A DNA stretch of 64,000 nt from positions 992,001 through 1,056,000 of the forward strand of contig NZ_JAIPME010000002.1 of the NCBI RefSeq assembly GCF_019957155.1, given 5' to 3'. Below the pieces are notes generated by a model. The model saw only the letters and a list, made by a program, of their open reading frames with translations, did no database searches and was not told the origin of the DNA. The DNA is from Anaerococcus murdochii. GTDB lineage: Bacteria > Bacillota > Clostridia > Tissierellales > Peptoniphilaceae. Of the stretch, positions 26,750 through 32,783 are shown in pieces; the first letter of the stretch is position 1, and each line of letters begins with the position of its first letter. Position numbers and translations under genes: made by a program.

Positions 26750-26953
26750 ATGAATGACAATCTAACAATGAGGAACCTAAGTGCAACATATTATGACAGA
26801 GATATGGACCAATATACCTTGGAGTTTTTCGATGGTACTTTGGTTGATGTGGATGGCAAAGTGTTTGATGGTATGGAGATTGATGAATGGTTTTTTGATG
26901 ATGAAGACAATGTGAATCTTGCAGTTAGGGAAGGGGTTGTAAGGGAAGATTAA
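26750..26953 (+). CDS. Small acidic accessory protein
   Basis: This 67-residue, very acidic protein (EFFDGTLVDVDGKVFDG, EWFFDDEDNV) has beta-strand-like alternation. AGGAGAATG lies upstream of the ATG. It is the third gene of the accessory run. There is no recognised family. Strong negative charge would allow a DNA- or RNA-mimic role, which is speculation. Confidence 0.55.
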   Translation: MNDNLTMRNLSATYYDRDMDQYTLEFFDGTLVDVDGKVFDGMEIDEWFFDDEDNVNLAVREGVVRED

Positions 26954-26976
26954 TCCCTGTAAGGAGTTATAAGAGA

Positions 26977-27228
26977 ATGAGCGTAAAGAAAGTAAGTTTA
27001 AAAGACTTGAGACAAGAGATTAAAAGGATTGGGGAAGAAACAGATATTAACCCTTTTATCAAATTTACTTATGATGAAAGACCTATAATCAATGCACAGG
27101 TGAGTGTTGCTGGTATTGGTGCTAGAGATTTGGCTGATATGGAAGATTTTGCAAGGGATTTACAAACTGTGATTGATATTGTAAAGACTTTTAAGTATCA
27201 AGGTTATGAGCTTGACTATACACTTTAA
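26977..27228 (+). CDS. Accessory protein, unknown
   Basis: This 83-residue protein has AAGGAG upstream of its ATG. A basic N-terminal helix (SLKDLRQEIKRIGEETD) is followed by a beta segment and a second helix (LADMEDFARDLQTVIDIVKTF). I do not recognise the family. It ends just before an array of hairpins, which may separate it from the next gene. Confidence 0.55.
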   Translation: MSVKKVSLKDLRQEIKRIGEETDINPFIKFTYDERPIINAQVSVAGIGARDLADMEDFARDLQTVIDIVKTFKYQGYELDYTL

Positions 27229-27280
27229 AAAAACAAAGAAAAAATGAGTATTAAAAAAGCCCTCACGTGGAGAGCTTAAT

Positions 27281-27413
27281 TACCCCGCTAATGCGGGTAT
27301 AAAATTTTTACCCTTAAATTTTAAAAAGTAAGGTCATCACTGTTAAAGTGAGTATATATTTTACCCTTAACTTTTAATAAAATAGGGTCACCCCTGCTAA
27401 TGCAGGTAACTTT
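27281..27413 (+). repeat. Array of five alternating hairpins
   Basis: A GC-closed hairpin (CCCGC/GCGGG around TAAT) is followed by an AT-rich hairpin starting ACCCTTA, a CACT/AGTG hairpin, a second ACCCTTA-type hairpin ending AGGGT, and a CCTGC/GCAGG hairpin around TAAT. The unit repeats about every 54 bases. It lies in front of the gene at 27463 and behind the operon from 26054, so it may act on RNA (attenuation or processing) or bind a protein. Confidence 0.7.
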
Positions 27414-27462
27414 ATAGTCCTATTATAATCTAAAAAACAAATAATGTCAAGGGGAGGGATAT

Positions 27463-27657
27463 GTGGCGGAAAGTAAAACAAGTGAAGCCCAAATGAAGGC
27501 GGTTAGAAATTGGGAAAAGAACAATCCTGAAAAGGTTAAGTACATGAGGTATAAGTCTGGTGCTAAGACCTTTGCCAGATATTGGGCAGATGATGAGGAT
27601 ATGAAAGAAGTATTTGAAGTTTATAAGAACGAGAATCCGAATTGTAATTTGGCTTGA
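27463..27657 (+). CDS. Small mobile-element protein (AESKTSEAQ family)
   Basis: This 64-residue basic protein has a GTG start with GGGGAGGG upstream. The opening AESKTSEAQMKAVRNWEKNN and the core KVKYMRYKSGAKTFARYWA are familiar from short proteins encoded on phages and conjugative elements of Firmicutes, where members end in a helix like the one here. A small ribbon-helix-helix or HTH fold is likely but unproven. Its final codons (AATTTGGCTTGA) coincide with the first copy of the repeat that fills the next 370 bases. Confidence 0.65.
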   Translation: MAESKTSEAQMKAVRNWEKNNPEKVKYMRYKSGAKTFARYWADDEDMKEVFEVYKNENPNCNLA

Positions 27658-28020
27658 ACGTGGTTGAGAATTGGCTTGAACAGGATTGGCTTGAACGTAT
27701 CTAGCAATGAAATGGCTTGAACAATTTGGCTTATTAGTTCATATTTTGGCTTATCATACATTTTGGAATCGGCTTATCATACATTTTGGAATCGGCTTAT
27801 CTTTGAATGAAATTCATTGGTGAGCCTTTTTCTATGTCTTAACAAGCCTTTTTCTCTGTGTAGAATCAGCAAGGGTAAATTTTATCACCTGGAGAGGGTT
27901 TGAACAAAATGACGATTGGGTTATGTTTTGGCTTATGAGATTTGGCTTATGTATTTGGCTTATGTAATTATCATTTTGGCTTATGTAATTATTAATTTGG
28001 CTTATCTATGCTTGAATTAT
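27647..28020 (+). repeat. Scattered TTGGCTTGA/TTGGCTTAT repeats
   Basis: At least a dozen copies of (A/T)TTGGCTT followed by GAAC or AT lie between 27647 and 28020. The first four are TTGGCTTGAAC-like and later ones TTGGCTTAT-like, often separated by 10-24 bases, and all are in the same orientation. No gene is present. They could be iterons, binding sites or slippage products. Confidence 0.8.
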
Positions 28021-28054
28021 GTAAGTTAATCCAAAAATATCTTTTACATAGTGA

Positions 28055-28114
28055 TTTTAAAGGTGTAATTATACCTTTAACAAAATAAAAACGCTTAGAA
28101 CGTAAAATATAAAG
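28055..28114 (+). repeat. 60-bp diverged direct repeat, copy A
   Basis: This starts TTTTAAAGGTGTAATTATA and ends AACGTAAAATATAAAGC. It is matched by copy B about 590 bases downstream with small changes. The two copies bracket the low-complexity stretch. Confidence 0.65.
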
Positions 28115-28201
28115 CTTTGTTGATATATCAATGTTTATAAGGCGTATTTGACTGATTCTGTAGTATTTACAAGGTTGTTAAGGTTCTGGAAGAGTATCAA
28201 G

Positions 28202-28243
28202 CGGGGAAGATGAGTGTAAAATGGGGAAGATGAGTGTAAAACC
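28202..28243 (+). repeat. Tandem pair, GGGGAAGATGAGTGTAAAA
   Basis: The phrase occurs twice head to tail about 20 bases apart. No coding frame explains it. Confidence 0.7.
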
Positions 28244-28495
28244 ATTATTAAAGGATTTGAAGGTGTTTTGTCAATGTAAAGTATTATTATAATGATTGCA
28301 ATGTTTGCAAAGATATTCAAGTATTTTATTAAAGTCTTAAAGTATTTTATAAAGATTAAAGGTTGTAAAATTTTAAGGTAGTAAATTTTATATAGTTTTA
28401 AAGTGGTAAAGTTTATATAAATTTTAAAGTTTTACGGTGATAAAGTACGGTTGGTAAAGTGTGATAGTTTAAAGTGATAAAGTTTTGGCGGTTTT

Positions 28496-28600
28496 GGATT
28501 GTGGATTGTGGATTGTGGATTGTGGATTGTGGATTGTGGATTGTGTTATAATCAGAGAACAAGGACAAGGACAAGGACAAGGACAAGGACAAGGACAAGG
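28496..28600 (+). repeat. Two adjacent microsatellites flanking a -10 box
   Basis: Seven perfect copies of GGATTGT (28496-28544) are followed, 14 bases later, by seven perfect copies of ACAAGG (28559-28600). The 14-base gap contains TATAAT at 28547-28552. Perfect 6- and 7-base tandem arrays of this length mutate by slippage. The rest of 28021-28949 is AT-rich and gene-free. Confidence 0.95.
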
Positions 28601-28644
28601 GCGGTAAAATCATAAGGCTTTAAATTGCCCCGTGCTAGACTAGT

Positions 28645-28703
28645 TTTTAAAGGGGTAATTATATGGATAAAAATATAAAACGCCTTAAAACGTAAAATAA
28701 AGC
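28645..28703 (+). repeat. 60-bp diverged direct repeat, copy B
   Basis: This is the partner of the copy at 28055-28114, starting TTTTAAAGGGGTAATTATA and ending AACGTAAAATAAAGC. Confidence 0.65.
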
Positions 28704-28825
28704 GTCGCTTTTTTGGTGGTTTGGTGTAATTGTAATGGTTTGGGCGGGGTTTGGTGTGGTTGGTGATTGTGCATCGTGGTTCGGGTGTGGGATCTTAATT
28801 GTGCAGCATGATTTTAAAGCAATTT

Positions 28826-28853
28826 AAAGGCCCTTTGATTAGGGCTTTAAGTT
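28826..28853. terminator. Bidirectional hairpin terminator
   Basis: AAAGGCCCT pairs with AGGGCTTT around TTGATT, with A-rich and T-rich sides. It lies 3' of the minus-strand operon ending at 28950. Confidence 0.6.
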
Positions 28854-28949
28854 TTTATATAACGTATTTACTAGCTTGCTTTATTTGATTAAAGCTTTTT
28901 TGTCTTGCTTGATAGTCGCTTTTATATCTTTTTTCGCTTTGTCTTATCT

Positions 28950-29261
28950 TTAATAATTGCAATAATCTTCTAAACATTCGTTTTTATACCTCTCTTTATA
29001 CTTTAATACTTTATCTAACAACTTTATTATGGTTTCGTCTTTATGTTTTACAATCTTTACTGCCCCGTCACAAGGGGGGAGGATTGTGCACCATTTCTCA
29101 TAGTCAGGTTTTAAGATTGAAATTCTGTATCCTTTTGGGGCTTTATCAACATATGTATGATAGCCCTTTTCATCTATTTTAAATATGAAATGTTTTGATG
29201 TAAAGCTTTTATAGCGTGGTAACTTAATGTAAAAGCTATGATTTAATAAATTTTTATTCAT
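28950..29261 (-). CDS. Minus-operon protein 7, unknown
   Basis: This 103-residue basic protein is the last of seven genes read right to left. GGGAGG lies at the right distance before its ATG. The middle reads RISILKPDYEKWCTILPPCDGAVK and the end is a charged helix. The PCDG turn is shared with the neighbouring 134-residue product (DRTPCDGN), so the two may be distant relatives. No known domain is visible. Confidence 0.6.
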   Translation of the reverse strand: MNKNLLNHSFYIKLPRYKSFTSKHFIFKIDEKGYHTYVDKAPKGYRISILKPDYEKWCTILPPCDGAVKIVKHKDETIIKLLDKVLKYKERYKNECLEDYCNY

Positions 29262-29276
29262 CTTTTTACCTCCCTT

Positions 29277-29681
29277 TTAGAATGTATCATATCTAAAGTT
29301 TTCTATCATCTTTATTTTTTGTTCGTCGGTAAATGTAAAAGTTATACAATTATTTAAATTGCCGTCACACGGTGTACGGTCTAGACTTAATAAACGCCAA
29401 GTCCCGCTTTTGTATAGTAAAGTAAAGCTTGTGCCGTATGGTGTGTACTTGTAAGCTTTAGCAAAACTTTGTAAAAAGGGTTGCACTTCTACCTCTAAAC
29501 CGTCCCACGTGTTTTTTGGTAAGCGTCTTTTAGTCAACATATTTTCAAGTTTTACACGAATATTTTTAAAGAAGATAACATCTAGAGTCCTCTCTTTACA
29601 TCCTTTTTGTACTTCTTTAAGTGTGTTTTCTAGCTTGTCCCAGTTTTTTGGTGTGCTATTTAAAAGTATGGTTTTAATCAT
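29277..29681 (-). CDS. Minus-operon protein 6, unknown
   Basis: This 134-residue protein has AGGAG upstream. An N-terminal helical half (LENTLKEVQKGCKERTLDVIF) is followed by a beta-rich half with YKSGTWRLLSLDRTPCDG and a last helix. Operon position and the PCDG motif tie it to its neighbours. The function is unknown. Confidence 0.6.
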   Translation of the reverse strand: MIKTILLNSTPKNWDKLENTLKEVQKGCKERTLDVIFFKNIRVKLENMLTKRRLPKNTWDGLEVEVQPFLQSFAKAYKYTPYGTSFTLLYKSGTWRLLSLDRTPCDGNLNNCITFTFTDEQKIKMIENFRYDTF

Positions 29682-29693
29682 TGTTTTACTCCT

Positions 29694-30164
29694 TTATAGT
29701 CCTAATGATTTTTCAATCCTTGTTTTTCTTTCATCTAATAGCTTGATAGGCAAGATAATTCCTTCTAAAATATCATTTTTATTTTTAATATAGATAGGAT
29801 ACCAAGGGTTGGCGGTGTGTTTGTATAACTTGCAATCATTATCAAAATACTTTAATGAATTGCTATCAAAATAAAACAATTTATTTTTAAAACTACCGAC
29901 CACCACTCTGCCGTTGTTTTTTGTCTTTTCATCTTCTAAAATTTTGTAATTGTCGATTAATTCCAAATTATTAAGCCTATTTTCCTCAAAACAATAATCC
30001 ATGGTAGTCCTTTTCATATCTTTAAATATATTGTCAGTTTTTGGTAATATCCAAATGTTATAAGCGTCAGTATAAAAATTTTTGTCGCCTAATTCGCCTA
30101 TCCAAATATTTTGCCCCTTTACTAGTCTACTAGTAACGTATTTTAATAATTGTAGTGTTTTCAT
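29694..30164 (-). CDS. Minus-operon protein 5, unknown
   Basis: This 156-residue protein has AGAGG upstream. Its second half (GRVVVGSFKNKLFYFDSNSLKYF, followed by PWYPIYIKNKNDILEGIILPIK) looks like a repeated-strand domain that I associate, from memory, with small proteins on clostridial phages and conjugative elements (a strand ending in YFD, a short strand, then a strand ending in LPI/V). No enzyme motif is visible. The function is unknown. Confidence 0.6.
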   Translation of the reverse strand: MKTLQLLKYVTSRLVKGQNIWIGELGDKNFYTDAYNIWILPKTDNIFKDMKRTTMDYCFEENRLNNLELIDNYKILEDEKTKNNGRVVVGSFKNKLFYFDSNSLKYFDNDCKLYKHTANPWYPIYIKNKNDILEGIILPIKLLDERKTRIEKSLGL

Positions 30165-30232
30165 GTTTTTACCTCTTTTTTAATTGTCTTATCTCAATTG
30201 TCTTATCCTTAAAGGGGCTTTAATACCCCTTT

Positions 30233-30709
30233 TTATCTAACTTTTATATCACCATTTAAGAAAATGATTTTCTTTATCCCTTGCCCTAAAACTTTTTCAG
30301 TCCATTCTCTATAATCTTCTAGATTGTATAATTGATCAGGGTAAAGTGTTACACGTCTAATACATTTCTTATTTTCATATATTATAAAGTCCCTTGATAG
30401 TCCCCAAAAAATTGCCTCAAGCATCCTCAAAGTTTGTAAGTCAAAAACTTTTTCGGTATTATAGATAAATATTGCAACATGTTTTGTTGTTAGTTTACAA
30501 GACTTATAAAAGTTATAGCCGTTTTTACATGCTTTTAATTCGTCTAAACTTTTTTGGTTAACTTGATAAAATTCATTATTATCAAGCTTGTATTTATAGT
30601 AAATATCATCTTTACCCTTGATATATATTTTTATATCATAAGTATCACATAATCCTTTTAATACTTCTTTTCTTGCCTTAAATGGTTGGCGTTCTATTAA
30701 TGTTAGCAT
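30233..30709 (-). CDS. Minus-operon protein 4, unknown
   Basis: This 158-residue basic protein has AGGAG upstream. It mixes beta strands (YDIKIYIKGKDDIYYKYKL, HVAIFIYNTEKVF) with an aromatic helix (LRMLEAIFWGLSRDFIIYE). Length and layout are similar to the other members of the run, but I see no clear homology. It is separated from protein 5 by 68 bases, the widest gap in the operon. Confidence 0.6.
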   Translation of the reverse strand: MLTLIERQPFKARKEVLKGLCDTYDIKIYIKGKDDIYYKYKLDNNEFYQVNQKSLDELKACKNGYNFYKSCKLTTKHVAIFIYNTEKVFDLQTLRMLEAIFWGLSRDFIIYENKKCIRRVTLYPDQLYNLEDYREWTEKVLGQGIKKIIFLNGDIKVR

Positions 30710-30713
30710 GGTT

Positions 30714-30983
30714 TTACTCCTTATACCTCATTTGCAAAGTGTCTTTTTTGGTTAGGTTGGTAAGTCCTAATGTTTGATACAAAAAATCTTTTACGTGCTT
30801 TAAAGTTGTTTGAGTGTAGTTTAATGATACGGGATTCATGTGCACTACTTTACCGTTGTAAATTGTTACCATATTTGTATTGTATGAGTACAAGTGCACG
30901 GCATCACGACTTTGCCCTATTAAAGCCTTACCATAATAACTTTTCTGATTATATAATTTTGGTTGTAATTCGGTATACATCAT
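30714..30983 (-). CDS. Minus-operon protein 3, phage-type unknown family
   Basis: This 89-residue protein contains LYNQKSYYGKALIGQSRDAV, LYSYNTNMVTIYNGKVVHMN and a final helix beginning TTLKHVKDFLYQTLG. The order SFYGKA, SYNTxVxxIxxGK, and TLRHIKEFL is characteristic of a family of short proteins common on Firmicute phages and mobile elements, whose function is not known. GAGG lies upstream, and ATG occurs twice in a row at the start. Confidence 0.65.
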   Translation of the reverse strand: MMYTELQPKLYNQKSYYGKALIGQSRDAVHLYSYNTNMVTIYNGKVVHMNPVSLNYTQTTLKHVKDFLYQTLGLTNLTKKDTLQMRYKE

Positions 30984-30988
30984 AGCTT

Positions 30989-31381
30989 TTACGCCTCTTT
31001 AAATTCTTTTATCATTCGGTAAAGTTCTTTATAAGCTAGATAAATTGCATAGGTTTGTAATCCTAACCACGTTTGTCCGTGGTAAATATAACTATTTTCA
31101 TATCTTTTTAATTCGCTTTTAGTCAATAATCTTTCCATTATATCAATATCATTTACAAGAAAATTACCACCAATAGAGGCTGTTTGTGCATCCTCTGCCC
31201 CATTAAAGGCGTAATATTCGCAATAATTCAAGGCATCTTTTTTAGTCTCTTTTAAGTTTTGTAAAATATCTAGCATGTAAAGTTTTACGCCTTTGCCAAA
31301 TTTACTTCTACGCTTTAAAGTGTTTACCTTATCTATTAATTTTAAAATATCATCTTGACTTAAAATTATATCTTTATTCAT
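30989..31381 (-). CDS. Minus-operon protein 2, mobile-element unknown family
   Basis: This 130-residue helical protein contains FNGAEDAQTASIGGNFLVND, then DIMERLLTKSELKRYEN and WLGLQTYAIYLAYKELYRMI. From memory, the pattern DIxERLxTxSELK followed by WLxxQxxAxYxA is shared by a widespread family encoded on plasmids and conjugative elements of gut Clostridia. The biochemical role is unknown. AGAGGTG precedes the ATG. Confidence 0.65.
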   Translation of the reverse strand: MNKDIILSQDDILKLIDKVNTLKRRSKFGKGVKLYMLDILQNLKETKKDALNYCEYYAFNGAEDAQTASIGGNFLVNDIDIMERLLTKSELKRYENSYIYHGQTWLGLQTYAIYLAYKELYRMIKEFKEA

Positions 31382-31383
31382 GT

Positions 31384-31575
31384 TTACACCTCTTTATAAT
31401 CATTTTTTAATAACAAGCTTTTTAATTCTCTTATCTTCTTTTGGGTAACAATTATAGTTATATCACCATAATTAGTGAGGTGCATAAGGTGGCTAAATTC
31501 TTTTTTACTATGGTCTATGGATAGGTTATAGGTATTCCCATTAATATCTAGTTTTGTCTTATAATTAATAATCAT
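31384..31575 (-). CDS. Minus-operon protein 1, unknown
   Basis: This 63-residue protein is the first gene of the seven-gene run in the first uninterrupted block. It has beta-strand character (KLDINGNTYNLSIDHSKKEF) and a final helix with KKIRELKSLLLK. AAAGGATT lies upstream. A possible promoter lies just above it on the minus strand, with TATAAT at about 31610-31615 and TTTACA further up. The spacing of 15 bases is short. Confidence 0.5.
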   Translation of the reverse strand: MIINYKTKLDINGNTYNLSIDHSKKEFSHLMHLTNYGDITIIVTQKKIRELKSLLLKNDYKEV

Positions 31576-31866
31576 CTTTAATCCTTTACTTTTTACTTAT
31601 AAAGTAGTAAGATTATATATACAATGAGGGTATGTAAAAAGACCTTTATTGTGATAAAGTGGGCGTCAAACTACTTTATTTTGCTAGAGTGCTAAAAATT
31701 GCCGTTTTTAGTGCTCTTTTTATTTACTTTTTATTAGGCTTATATACAGGTTGTAAATACCTTTTTAAAGCCCTTATTTTGCCTTTTAAAGGCTTTTATA
31801 TACCTTTGATAGGGGGTAGGTCCTTAATCTTTACTACATAGCGTTTACGGTGCTTTTAACCATCTT

Positions 31867-31983
31867 TTAGTGTGTATCATCCATCTTTACATCATTTTCT
31901 TTTACGGCTTTTTTGTCCATCTCTTTATATAGTGGCTTTTGTCTTTTAAAAGATTGATAATTTTTCAACCGCCTCAAGTCCAT
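31867..31983 (-). CDS. Possible 38-residue basic peptide
   Basis: A short minus-strand frame starts about 33 bases after the -10 of the second operator-type promoter and ends at 31867. It is basic (LRRLKNYQSFKRQKPLYKEM). There is no good ribosome site. It may be a leader peptide or chance. Confidence 0.25.
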   Translation of the reverse strand: MDLRRLKNYQSFKRQKPLYKEMDKKAVKENDVKMDDTH

Positions 31984-32015
31984 TGCCGTTGTTTATCTTA
32001 TCTTTTGTTATTATT

Positions 32016-32044
32016 AGTATACCACGATGTATTACATTTGTCAA
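32016..32044 (-). promoter_or_regulatory. Minus-strand promoter with RHH-type operator (copy 2)
   Basis: On the minus strand TTGACA (32044-32039), 17 bases and TATACT (32021-32016). The spacer contains the palindrome TGTAATACA. A 20-bp block (32027-32046) is identical to the block in front of the RHH gene. It points to the seven-gene operon. The 490-base gap 31576-32066 holds this promoter and no certain gene. Confidence 0.8.
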
Positions 32045-32066
32045 GCAATTTTTAAAACTTTTTTAA

Positions 32067-32249
32067 TTATTTTTTTAAAAGCTTGTATTTTTCGTCAAGT
32101 GCTTTGATACCTTCTTTTATAGTATCAGTCAAAGTCAATTCAAGTCTATCAGCTAGACCGTCAAGTTCTTCTTTTTCTTCTTTTGTCAATCTCACGCTTA
32201 CCGTGATATTTTTTGGATTGCTTGAAAATCTTTTTCTCTTTTCAGTCAA
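32067..32249 (-). CDS. Ribbon-helix-helix regulator
   Basis: This 60-residue basic protein has a TTG start with GGAGGTGAT upstream. The ribbon NITVSVRLTKEEKEEL is followed by two helices, LDGLADRLELTLTDTIKEGI, the CopG/Arc-type layout. Dimers of such proteins bind short palindromes. The palindrome TGTAATACA sits between -35 and -10 of its own promoter and of a second promoter just beyond its 3' end, so autorepression and control of the operon downstream are likely. No toxin partner is directly adjacent. Confidence 0.8.
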   Translation of the reverse strand: MTEKRKRFSSNPKNITVSVRLTKEEKEELDGLADRLELTLTDTIKEGIKALDEKYKLLKK

Positions 32250-32286
32250 TGTTTTTTATCACCTCCATTGTTTTATTGTTAATCTT

Positions 32287-32314
32287 ATTATATCATATGT
32301 ATTACATTTGTCAA
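32287..32314 (-). promoter_or_regulatory. Promoter/operator of the RHH gene (copy 1)
   Basis: On the minus strand TTGACA (32314-32309), 16 bases and TATAAT (32292-32287), with the TGTAATACA palindrome in the spacer. It shares 20 identical bases with the downstream promoter at 32016-32044. Confidence 0.85.
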
Positions 32315-32316
32315 GC

Positions 32317-32688
32317 TTTATTTTAAATATTTTTATCTTTTTTAATTCCTTCTTTATATAGGGGAGAACTTGCAAGTCTTTTACACCGCTTGTTTACTAC
32401 ATTAAAGTATCTTTTCAATTCTATAATAGTTATGTTTTACATTCTTTTTATTTTAAAACGAATACCCCCCCTCTTGCAAGTGATTGGCATTACCAGTTAG
32501 AACGGTTCGGGGCAGCCTTTTCCAATTTTGAGAGTGTTTTTTCGTTCACGGGTACACTTTACCGTACGAAAGCGTTTAATAAGCCCAAAATCCGTCACAA
32601 AACCGTCACATTTATTGTGGTAAATTGTGTAAAATTATGATTAATGATTATCTTTTAAAAAGCTAAAAACATTAATTGCAAACGATTG
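32317..32688. other. Gene-free junction between accessory DNA and chromosome
   Basis: There is no ORF with a ribosome site here. A run of C residues (about 32465) and the twice-repeated CCGTCAC (about 32594 and 32608) are visible. The conserved chromosomal genes begin at 32784, so the right end of the mobile DNA probably lies in this stretch, but I could not recognise an attachment core. Confidence 0.35.
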
Positions 32689-32718
32689 TTGTAAAATGTG
32701 AGTCATATGTGCTATAAT
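32689..32718 (+). promoter_or_regulatory. Promoter of the EF-G-like gene
   Basis: TTGTAA (32689-32694), 18 bases and TATAAT (32713-32718), about 65 bases before the start codon. Confidence 0.7.
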
Positions 32719-32783
32719 ATTATTATAAATATAAAAATGGACAAATAATTAACAATAGATTTAAGTCCAGAAGGAGATATATT

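Noticed and set aside
27281..28600. Repeat-rich stretch considered as a CRISPR array
   Set aside because: Units are hairpins or microsatellites without equal-length unique spacers, and no cas gene is near.
28413..28613. Minus-strand frame with repeated Leu-Ser and Asn-Pro-Gln-Ser-Thr
   Set aside because: It is only a reading of the two microsatellites.
31659..31841. 60-codon hydrophobic frame on the plus strand that could suggest a toxin peptide
   Set aside because: Its start has no ribosome site, the frame contains a terminator-like hairpin and palindromes, and there is no antisense RNA layout around it.
32340..32700. Search for a prophage attachment core and an integrase
   Set aside because: No integrase is present in the window, and no direct repeat matching a left end can be tested because the left boundary is outside.
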